DNA from: Caldifarciminota bacterium
GTDB lineage: Bacteria; Hydrothermota; Hydrothermia; B15-G9; WFZT01
Assembly (NCBI GenBank): GCA_026986235.1
Contig: JALSOY010000012.1
Coordinates: 1-5,398, forward strand
Direction: 5' to 3'
DNA length: 5,398 nt
Shown here: positions 1 through 5,398 of the stretch, piece by piece
Layout: each line of letters opens with the position of its first letter
Position numbering within the stretch: the stretch's first letter is position 1
Translations under genes and position numbers: made by a program
Notes under the pieces: generated by a model
Told to the model about the DNA's origin: nothing
Database searches by the model: none
What the model saw: only the letters and a program-made list of their open reading frames with translations

Positions 1-2084
1 ACCGCGCCGAGACCGCCAGCCACAATTGCCGTTGATATGGAGGTTCCTCCGATTAAATAAACAGTTCCATCAGTGTCCGGCCAGCTGATCCTGTATGGTG
101 CCACGACATCTGGTTTTATCCTACCATCTGCCGTAGGACCGAAGCCGCAGTTCAGTTCAACAGAGTCGGCTGAAGAAATTCCGCCTATGGACAGGATGTT
201 GAAGGCATCGGCGGGTGCGATAAGGCTCGTATCACCCACCAGAGGATCAGGTAAGGTGGTGTGGGAAACATTTCCCATTGCAGTAACGACCACAAGGTTA
301 TAGTCAACCGCCCTGCTTGCAAGGCGAGAACTGTGGGCGAATTGGCCGTTCATCAGGGAATCACCGTACCAGTCCGTTCCGTGTGAGTATCTGTAACCCA
401 GTGAGCTTGAAAGAATTCTCGCGCCGTGTCTTATTGACCACTCCATGGCTTCCACCCAGAAGTCCTCCTCAATTACATTTTCAAAGGAGATCCCTCCAGG
501 TCCTGCAATCACCCTTTCTGTTTTCGCTATGAGATAATCGGCACCGGGTGCACCACCCACAATTGAACCTTCAAGGAATCCCCCAATGATACTGAGCATC
601 TTTGTTCCGTGTTTGGTGGGATCCTCGGGATCTGGAGAGATGTCACTGTCCCCCCTTTTTCTGAAAATTACAAAGTCGCCGCTTCCGGCTACAAAGTCCA
701 CAAATTCTGAATCAACGACCGTTCCATTACCGGTTATGAGCCTCTCATCAGAGATGTAAACCTCGTTGCCACTGTCGTAAATCCCATAAGGAAAAGAAGA
801 GTCGAGGACGGCGTACCCAAGAACAACACCGTTGAAGATGGTAAAAAGTGTAATTTCCCCGTTCCAATAGATACTCAGCCTAACAGAATCTCCATTAACT
901 TGTGCAATTGAAGGCATGGTCCCCTGAAAACTCAGGGTGTGCAGGACGGTTCCATTTTTATCCAGTGCGGCATAATAAGTTGTGTCACCGAGTGCCGCTG
1001 CTATGTGAAAAGTGCCTCTCAGGTAAATCCCGCTTATGCCACCTGGTGATCCCTGTCTGCCAGCCACAGGTCTTTCGGGAGTAAAGCTTCTTCCTCCATT
1101 TTCCGAAAGTCTCAAGCGGATGCCCCTCAGGCTGTCGATCCAGAAAACGGCAATAAGACTGTCGGATAAGACGATGAGTGGATTAAATCCCTCATTCGTA
1201 GAAAGGGCCACTGGAGCCGTTAGAAAATTACCGTGGGAGTCAATAACGGCAAATTTGATCTGAAATGTACTATCCAGTTCCTGCCAGGTAAGGAAGATAG
1301 AGTCGTGTCTGGTTGCCACTGATGGAAAATTCTTTAGGATTCCGTAGTTTCCGACTGTCATCGTATCCCATCCAGTTATCGTTCCACCGTCGAGATGTCC
1401 CACAGTCATTCCGAGGGACCATTTGCCGTAAAGGTAGGAGTTTGCAAGACTGTCAGCTGGAGTTTGAGAATAGACGATAATCAGTTTCTCCGAATCCGAA
1501 GTCACAGAGAAGCTGTTTATATATCTGATAAGTCCGTGCTGGACGAATGGTATGTCCATAATTTCGGACGAATGATAGAGTTTCAGGTGGTCACCTGAGT
1601 TGAAATCGTGGGTAGCCACGACGCCGTTTCGCCTGAATATATGTCTCACTGCTGGATGTGATGAATCCACACCCACATCGAGCAGGGAGATCCGGACGCC
1701 GGTTCCCACGAAACCTTTTTTGTGAACCTCAGGAATTTTAACGATTTCAAGTGGTACCCTCGCATCGCCGTAGTCGAAATCGTGAATCCTGTAGGTGCTA
1801 TTATCGTCGATCATGGCCTTGAGGACAGGGACGAAGTCAATTTTCTCTGCATACCTCTTAACGGCCCGGACTGCCAGAGGTGGTGCGAAATACGAGGATG
1901 AGTTCAAAATAAAGGATCTGCTTCTCAGTCTTCCGCCGAGGAGGTGAATTCTGTAATTTTCATCTGAGAAATCTGATTTTCTCCAGTCTATCCAGACTTT
2001 CCTGGGAGAACTTCCTCCCTGAAACCATTGATATGCTGCGGGCGAGACATAGGAAAAGATTAAAAAAACGGTGAAGGCCATCAT
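1..2084 (-). CDS. Secreted S8 (subtilisin-like) serine protease with a large propeller-like insert in the catalytic domain; 3' end outside the window
   Basis: An uninterrupted minus-strand frame starts with ATG at 2084 and is still open at base 1 (694 codons visible). Residues 1-17 look like a short signal peptide. About 18-115 is a pro-region-like segment, followed by GTGVRISLLDVGVDSSHP, whose Asp136 is the catalytic Asp. The His motif KHGTKMLSIIGG gives His492, VVVTAMGN gives oxyanion Asn605, and GGTSISTAIVAG gives Ser682, 12 codons from the window edge. LIAKTE (518-523), SSSLGY (559-564) and GPTADGRIKPDVVAP (649-663) are further subtilase blocks, in the style of FCB-group secreted enzymes. 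His to Ser spacing is 190 residues, near normal, but Asp to His is 356 because of an insert at about 171-460. The likely role is extracytoplasmic protein cleavage. Odd points are Lys495 in place of the second His of HGTH and no proline after the active Ser. A second ATG lies at 2081. No clear ribosome binding site precedes either ATG, so coupling to the TPR gene is likely. Family assignment is firm; substrate and C-terminal domains are unknown. Confidence 0.93.
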   Translation of the reverse strand, partial: MMAFTVFLIFSYVSPAAYQWFQGGSSPRKVWIDWRKSDFSDENYRIHLLGGRLRSRSFILNSSSYFAPPLAVRAVKRYAEKIDFVPVLKAMIDDNSTYRIHDFDYGDARVPLEIVKIPEVHKKGFVGTGVRISLLDVGVDSSHPAVRHIFRRNGVVATHDFNSGDHLKLYHSSEIMDIPFVQHGLIRYINSFSVTSDSEKLIIVYSQTPADSLANSYLYGKWSLGMTVGHLDGGTITGWDTMTVGNYGILKNFPSVATRHDSIFLTWQELDSTFQIKFAVIDSHGNFLTAPVALSTNEGFNPLIVLSDSLIAVFWIDSLRGIRLRLSENGGRSFTPERPVAGRQGSPGGISGIYLRGTFHIAAALGDTTYYAALDKNGTVLHTLSFQGTMPSIAQVNGDSVRLSIYWNGEITLFTIFNGVVLGYAVLDSSFPYGIYDSGNEVYISDERLITGNGTVVDSEFVDFVAGSGDFVIFRKRGDSDISPDPEDPTKHGTKMLSIIGGFLEGSIVGGAPGADYLIAKTERVIAGPGGISFENVIEEDFWVEAMEWSIRHGARILSSSLGYRYSHGTDWYGDSLMNGQFAHSSRLASRAVDYNLVVVTAMGNVSHTTLPDPLVGDTSLIAPADAFNILSIGGISSADSVELNCGFGPTADGRIKPDVVAPYRISWPDTDGTVYLIGGTSISTAIVAGGLGA
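705..1574 (-). other. Beta-propeller-like insert between catalytic Asp and His of the S8 protease
   Basis: Residues about 171-460 of the protease interrupt the catalytic domain after ATHDFNSGD (157-165) and before the HGT motif. At least four, probably five, units of about 40-63 residues repeat a pattern of small or hydrophobic residues, an Asp-Ser turn and a strand ending in an aromatic residue: FPSVATRHDSIFLTW (253-267), NPLIVLSDSLIAVFW (301-315) and MPSIAQVNGDSVRLSIYW (390-407), with weaker copies at about 190 and 349. SENGGRSF (327-334) fits the Asp-box S-x-D/N-x-G-x-x-W/F found in sialidase-type propeller blades. The propeller fold is inferred. The insert and its repeats are seen directly; boundaries are approximate to about 10 residues. 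Confidence 0.65.
2034..2084 (-). other. Putative signal peptide of the S8 protease
   Basis: Residues 1-17 contain a hydrophobic core (AFTVFLIFSYV, 3-13) followed by SPAA, which fits signal peptidase I cleavage after Ala17. The usual positive n-region is missing between the ATG codons and the core. The in-frame codons just upstream encode NFLNFK, so a non-canonical upstream start would supply a lysine. Export is inferred from this segment and from the family. Confidence 0.6.
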
Positions 2085-2088
2085 CTTA
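2079..2088 (-). promoter_or_regulatory. Stop-start junction coupling the TPR gene and the protease
   Basis: The minus strand reads TAAGATGATG: the TPR stop TAA (2088-2086), one base, then two tandem in-frame ATGs at 2084 and 2081. The 30 bases upstream contain no GGAG- or AGGA-like motif, so the protease start probably depends on ribosomes terminating on the TPR gene. Confidence 0.55.
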
Positions 2089-2349
2089 AAATTCAGAAAG
2101 TTTATTGAGATGTTCTTCGGCGTCTTTATTCGTAGGTTGCCTGTCTATCACCTTTTTGAAGTATTCCTGGGCCCTGTCACGGTCATTGATAATTTCATAC
2201 AGTATGCCAAGGTTGTACATGGCTTCAACATTTTCAGGGTCAATTTCGAGCACTCTTTTGAGGAGTCTTTCCGCTTCCTCGTACTTCTGTGAAACGATAT
2301 AAAATTTTGCCTCTTCTATAAGATCGTGTACATTGAACTCTTTACTCAT
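2086..2349 (-). CDS. Small two-repeat TPR protein
   Basis: This 87-residue protein consists almost entirely of two 34-residue tetratricopeptide repeats. TPR1 spans residues 7-40 and ends EIDPEN. TPR2 spans 41-74, with the helix A pattern AMYNLGILYE and a helix B carrying the conserved Ala60 and Tyr63/Phe64. A short charged helix (75-87) caps the end. There is no signal peptide or membrane segment, so it should be cytoplasmic. TPRs bind peptides or protein helices; no enzymatic residues are seen and the partner is unknown. The ATG lies inside the end of ktrA (ATGAGTAA, 8-base overlap), with AAGGA two bases upstream and AAAGG ten bases upstream as possible ribosome binding sites. Its stop is one base from the protease start. 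It could be an adaptor tied to the Ktr system or to the protease, but context alone cannot decide. Confidence 0.88.
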   Translation of the reverse strand: MSKEFNVHDLIEEAKFYIVSQKYEEAERLLKRVLEIDPENVEAMYNLGILYEIINDRDRAQEYFKKVIDRQPTNKDAEEHLNKLSEF

Positions 2350-3037
2350 TTTCCTTGAACCTTTCGATGTTCTGTGTGGAACCTAGAACGACGAGGATGT
2401 CTCCTTTCAGGATCTCTTCGGCCGGGTCGGGTGCTATTATAACTCTTTCCTGGTAGGTGATATTGCCACCGTCAGAGAACTTGGGCTCGTTCCTCTTGAT
2501 GGCAATGATGTATATACCGTATTTTGATCGTACCCCGGAGTCCCGGATGGTTTTACCTTCGAGGGATTTGGGTGCAACGATTTCAACGATTGCGTAATCG
2601 TTTGAGAGTTCGACGATGTCAAATATTTTGGGTGAAACGAGGTTTTCTGCCACCTTCTGGCCCATTTCCCTTTCCGGGAAAACAACCTTGTCTGCTCCGA
2701 TTTTTTTCAAAATTTTTGCATGTATCTCTGACCCTGCTTTGGAAAGCACCTTTTTGGCCCCGAGTTCTTTGAGGAGCAGGGTGGTGAGTATGGAGGATTC
2801 GATGTCACTGCTGATGGCAACGATGATCCAGTCAAAGTCCTGGACTCCTATGGTTTTGAGAGCTTTTTCATTGGTAGAGTCCATGATAAGTGCCTGGGAG
2901 ACCTGCTCTTCTATTTCCGTGACCTTCGCCTCGTTTCTGTCTATGGCGAGAACCTCCTGGTTCGCTTCTGCAAGTGCCAGGGCAACTGACCGGCCGAACC
3001 TTCCAAGTCCTATGACGCAGAACTGCTTGGCTTCCAT
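2342..3037 (-). CDS. ktrA: KtrA/TrkA-type RCK regulatory subunit of a K+ uptake channel
   Basis: This 231-residue cytoplasmic protein gates the adjacent membrane subunit as an octameric RCK ring. RCK_N covers residues 1 to about 135: a Rossmann strand with GLGRFG (10-15), the acidic residue at the end of strand 2 (Asp33 in AIDRN) that contacts the nucleotide ribose, and IMDST (51-55). Arg13 matches the KtrA Arg that contacts the nucleotide phosphate. Glu122 in FPEREMG aligns with the conserved Glu (E125 in B. subtilis KtrA) reported to bind an activating divalent cation. RCK_C (about 138-225) holds VRSKYGIYIIAIKR and ends DILVVLGSTQNIERF; this domain binds c-di-AMP in several Firmicute KtrA proteins, but whether it does here is open. 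The protein resembles B. subtilis KtrA nearly throughout, except for roughly 12 extra residues at about 183-195. The ATG has a strong GGGGTGAT site overlapping the ktrB stop. ATP/ADP control of K+ flux is inferred from the family. Confidence 0.93.
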   Translation of the reverse strand: MEAKQFCVIGLGRFGRSVALALAEANQEVLAIDRNEAKVTEIEEQVSQALIMDSTNEKALKTIGVQDFDWIIVAISSDIESSILTTLLLKELGAKKVLSKAGSEIHAKILKKIGADKVVFPEREMGQKVAENLVSPKIFDIVELSNDYAIVEIVAPKSLEGKTIRDSGVRSKYGIYIIAIKRNEPKFSDGGNITYQERVIIAPDPAEEILKGDILVVLGSTQNIERFKENE

Positions 3038-3040
3038 AAG

Positions 3041-3048
3041 ATCACCCC
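3041..3048 (-). promoter_or_regulatory. Shine-Dalgarno site of ktrA, overlapping the ktrB stop codon
   Basis: On the minus strand the sequence reads GTGGGGTGATCTTATG. GGGGTGAT is a close match to the 16S rRNA 3' end complement, sits 3-5 bases before the ktrA ATG and contains the ktrB stop TGA. It is the best ribosome binding site in the window and fixes the ktrA start. Its position implies that translation of the two subunits is coupled. Confidence 0.75.
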
Positions 3049-4391
3049 ACTATATACTTCCCCTCCACATGCCTTACGGGTTCCGGTTTTATTTCTGAAA
3101 TCAAGGCAACCAATGACAGAACCCCCACTTTCCCTATTAACATGAGTGTAATAATAATCCATTTGCCCAAAATTGAAAAGTCGGCGGCAAGGGAAACATT
3201 CGCCATGGTTTTTGATCCCAGGGAAAGTCCAACTGTTCCAAAAGCTGAGGCAATTTCAAAAAGATAAGGAAGGAGGCCATTTTTCTGTATCCCCTCAAGT
3301 TCTGTGATGGAAAGAAGAAAGCCGGACGAAAGGATGACAAGTGTCGTGATTATTAAAATCGTCACAGATCTTTTGAGGGATTCGTCAGGTATTCTGTAAC
3401 CGTGGAAAACAGGTTCCTTCCTGTGAAAATAAGCCTTAATCCATGCAAGATAGGCGTAGAATGTGGTTGTCTTGATTCCACCAGCTGTTCCGCCAGGTGA
3501 ACCTCCGATAATCATTAAAACCATGAGGAGAAAGAGGGATGCAGGATGGAAAAGGTTCAAGTCTATTGTATTGAATCCGGCTGTTCTTGGCGTTATCGCC
3601 TGAAACATGGCTGAAAAGAGCCTTTCTATCCAGTTGTAGCCGCCAAAACCGTATATGGATTCGTATGTGAAAAAGAACAGGGTAGAAGAGGCTATGAGAA
3701 CTCCTGATATGGAGAGCACGGCTTTGGTGTGCAGTGAGAGTTTCTTCCGGGTTTTGAGGATGAACCTTTCGTAGAGTTCCATTATTACGAAGAAACCTAT
3801 TCCGCCGATGAAGATAAGGGCCATAACCGTGAGATTAACGATCAGGTTGCCTCTGAACGAGACGAGACTATCGGAAAATGTTGCGAATCCCGCATTGCAA
3901 AATGCAGAAACGCTGATAAAGATGGAATGTAAGAAGGCCCTAACCGGTCCTATGCCATGGATCAGGAAACCTGTAAAGAGTAAAAGTGCACCTGCTCCCT
4001 CGAGGACAAATGTAATTTTCAGGACATTGACGGCAAATCTCCAGAGGTTACCCGGAGTCAGGGCGGGAAAACTCTCGGCTGCTATGAGCCTCAGTTTCAG
4101 GCTTCCCCGTTTCCCCAGAGCGAAAATGAAAACAGTGGCAAATGTCATGTATCCCAGGCCACCGATCTGGATCAGGAGAAGCAGGATGAGCTTTCCAAAA
4201 AAGGTAAAAAATACAGGTGTATCTTTTACAATCAGGCCTGTTACGCACACTGCAGATGTGGATGTGAAAACTGCGTCGGTTAAACTCAAAGGTCCCCTCC
4301 TCGAAAAAGGCATAAGGAGAAGGATGGCACCTGCAACGATTATAAAAAAATAACCGAGTATGAGTATTTTCACAGGTGTGAGCTTTTTCAT
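3042..4391 (-). CDS. ktrB: KtrB/TrkH-type potassium channel subunit
   Basis: This integral membrane protein of 449 residues forms the K+ translocation path (Trk/Ktr/HKT superfamily, four M1-P-M2 units in one chain). All four P-loops are visible with their filter glycines: SAVCVTG (Gly52), SAFCNAG (Gly168), TPRTAG (Gly272) and SAFGTVG (Gly388). The glycine-rich loop GGSPGGTAGGIKTTT (296-310) in the third M2 helix is the intramembrane gate typical of the family. The C-terminus (EIKPEPVRHVEGKYIVG) aligns with the B. subtilis KtrB tail, and the length matches that protein, arguing for Ktr over the longer Trk type. TTG at 4394 directly precedes the ATG and sits at better spacing (9 bases) from an AGGT at 4404-4407, so the protein could be one residue longer. 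The gene begins about 10 bases after cysS and ends 4 bases before ktrA, its partner. Uptake is expected to be driven by the membrane potential, perhaps with Na+. Confidence 0.94.
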   Translation of the reverse strand: MKKLTPVKILILGYFFIIVAGAILLLMPFSRRGPLSLTDAVFTSTSAVCVTGLIVKDTPVFFTFFGKLILLLLIQIGGLGYMTFATVFIFALGKRGSLKLRLIAAESFPALTPGNLWRFAVNVLKITFVLEGAGALLLFTGFLIHGIGPVRAFLHSIFISVSAFCNAGFATFSDSLVSFRGNLIVNLTVMALIFIGGIGFFVIMELYERFILKTRKKLSLHTKAVLSISGVLIASSTLFFFTYESIYGFGGYNWIERLFSAMFQAITPRTAGFNTIDLNLFHPASLFLLMVLMIIGGSPGGTAGGIKTTTFYAYLAWIKAYFHRKEPVFHGYRIPDESLKRSVTILIITTLVILSSGFLLSITELEGIQKNGLLPYLFEIASAFGTVGLSLGSKTMANVSLAADFSILGKWIIITLMLIGKVGVLSLVALISEIKPEPVRHVEGKYIVG

Positions 4392-4401
4392 CAACCAGGG
4401 C

Positions 4402-5398
4402 TTACCTGATTCTAAAAATCGTTCCCTCTGGCGTATCTTCGAGGATAACCCCCAGATTTTTCAACTGATCCCTTATCCAGTCAGCAATCTCAAATTTCTT
4501 TTCCTTCCGCATTTTCTGCCTCACTTCAATGATAATGTTTATAAGATCCTCTTCGATTCCGGCCTTTTTCTTTTCGACGGGTTTGAATCCGAGAACATGG
4601 AGTATGAGTTTCAGAACTCTCCCCGCTTCTCTTGCCCTCTCTGGGTCTGAGTCGATGAGCTGGTTACCGAGACGGACGAGGTCAAAAATCACAGCCACAG
4701 CCCTTGGTGTATTGAAGTCCTCATCCATTGCTTCTTCAAATCTTTTTAAGTAATCGCCAAAGTGGGCAAAGTCCGTCTCATTTCCTCTCTCTTCTGGAAG
4801 TTTAAGAAGAAAGTTTTCAATTCGTTCCCAGGCTTTCCTTGACTCTTCCAGCCTTTCAGCCGAGAAATCGATAGGACTCCTGTAATGTGTCTGGAGAAAA
4901 TAAAGCCTGACAGGATTTGCTCCATACCTGTTCAGAACTTCTTCGGCGGTGAAGAAGAGGCCCGTGCTTTTGGACATCTTTTCGCCCCTGATGTTGACAA
5001 ATCCCCCGTGCAACCAGTACCGGACATACTCGGTGTCCCTGATGGCCTCTGACTGGGCAATCTCGTTTTCGTGGTGAGGAAAGATCAGGTCCTGCGCTCC
5101 GCCGTGGATGTCAAAGGGTTGACCCAGGAAATGGGTTGACATTACGGAACACTCTATGTGCCATCCCGGTCTTCCCTTGCCCCAGGGGGACCACCAGTAT
5201 GGCTCTCCCTCTTTCCAGGCCTTCCAGACGGCGAAATCCATGGGGAATCTCTTGTTGGGTGACGGCTCCACCCTTGCACCCTCCATCAGGTCTTCAAGTT
5301 TCTTGCCAGAGAGTTTTCCGTAGTCCGCTTTCTTCCTTACATCGAACCAGACATCGCCACCTGCTTCATAGGAATATCCCTTTTTGACGAGCACTTCA
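4402..5398 (-). CDS. cysS: Cysteinyl-tRNA synthetase, C-terminal three quarters (5' end outside the window)
   Basis: The enzyme is a class I synthetase that charges tRNA-Cys with cysteine using ATP in the cytoplasm. The visible 331 residues correspond to about residue 127 onward of E. coli CysS, so about 126 residues, including the HIGH motif and the first zinc ligand, lie beyond the window. Seen here, numbered from the window edge: GKGRPGWHIECS with zinc ligand Cys83, FPHHENEIAQSE with zinc ligands His108 and Glu112, and the KMSKS loop at 140-144 in RGEKMSKSTG. The spacings between these match E. coli exactly. The helical DALR-type region carries EDFNTPRAVA (226-235), and the tail domain ends with ADWIRDQLKNLGV and EDTPEGTIFRIR. 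The stop is TAA at 4402-4404. The reading frame continues through the edge: the GTG at 5394 is an internal codon, preceded in frame by GAA, and is not the start. No damage is seen. Confidence 0.97.
   Translation of the reverse strand, partial: EVLVKKGYSYEAGGDVWFDVRKKADYGKLSGKKLEDLMEGARVEPSPNKRFPMDFAVWKAWKEGEPYWWSPWGKGRPGWHIECSVMSTHFLGQPFDIHGGAQDLIFPHHENEIAQSEAIRDTEYVRYWLHGGFVNIRGEKMSKSTGLFFTAEEVLNRYGANPVRLYFLQTHYRSPIDFSAERLEESRKAWERIENFLLKLPEERGNETDFAHFGDYLKRFEEAMDEDFNTPRAVAVIFDLVRLGNQLIDSDPERAREAGRVLKLILHVLGFKPVEKKKAGIEEDLINIIIEVRQKMRKEKKFEIADWIRDQLKNLGVILEDTPEGTIFRIR

Noticed and set aside
705..1574. Possibility that the protease insert is an assembly chimera or an inserted mobile element
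   Set aside because: The frame stays open and in phase on both sides, codon use is like that of the flanks, and there are no terminal repeats or transposase features.
73..1598. Several short plus-strand frames (for example 73-303, 317-532, 1036-1263) suggesting small genes in an otherwise empty region
   Set aside because: The minus strand carries one continuous 694-codon protease frame across all of them, with catalytic motifs in order, so the region is not empty and the short frames are shadows.
2450..2495. Roughly 12-residue insertion in the RCK_C domain of KtrA relative to B. subtilis KtrA
   Set aside because: It is a short hydrophilic loop between conserved strands, and longer loops here are common in TrkA-type proteins of other phyla.
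2616..3098. Plus-strand 160-codon open frame opposite ktrA
   Set aside because: It lies fully antisense to ktrA, whose motifs are unmistakable, and has no domain signal of its own.
3123..3131. Lys421 of KtrB (GKVG) where B. subtilis KtrB has Arg (GRIG) in the last M2 helix
   Set aside because: A basic residue is retained, and Lys or Arg at this position is within the known range of the Trk/Ktr/HKT superfamily.
3808..4353. Plus-strand 181-codon open frame opposite ktrB
   Set aside because: It is antisense to a clear membrane channel gene, has a low-complexity basic composition and shows no recognisable motif; it is a shadow frame.

Overview
All five genes in this window lie on the minus strand, packed head to tail with gaps of at most 10 bases and one short overlap. 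In transcription order (high to low coordinate) they are: the 3' part of cysteinyl-tRNA synthetase (cysS), the K+ channel subunit KtrB/TrkH, its cytoplasmic RCK gating subunit KtrA/TrkA, an 87-residue TPR protein, and the first 694 codons of a secreted subtilisin-like (S8) protease that runs off the low-coordinate end. Plus-strand reading frames are shadows of these genes. No RNA gene, CRISPR array, insertion sequence, promoter or terminator was seen, and no stretch without a gene exceeds about 10 bases.

The host is a bacterium. GC content is in the mid to upper 40s percent by eye, arginine is often AGA/AGG, and the proteins are rich in K, E, I and V, which suggests a thermophile. The subtilase has the motif style of FCB-group and related candidate-phylum enzymes (HGT followed by a residue other than His, then an LxAKTE stretch and an SSSLGY stretch). 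A lineage such as WOR-3/Hydrothermae is a guess, not a demonstrated assignment.

KtrB and KtrA form a complete two-component potassium uptake system: four P-loops with their filter glycines in KtrB, and a full nucleotide-binding RCK_N plus RCK_C in KtrA. The TPR gene starts inside the end of ktrA, and the protease starts one base after the TPR stop, so translation of the last three genes is probably coupled. The cysS link looks like gene packing rather than a functional link.

The most notable item is the protease. Its Asp, His, oxyanion Asn and Ser motifs are all present, but Asp136 and His492 are 356 residues apart, against 32 in subtilisin. The gap holds about 290 residues of repeated beta-strand units, including an Asp-box (BNR-like) motif, and looks like a beta-propeller nested inside the catalytic domain. 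This architecture was read from the sequence by eye and deserves structural modelling.
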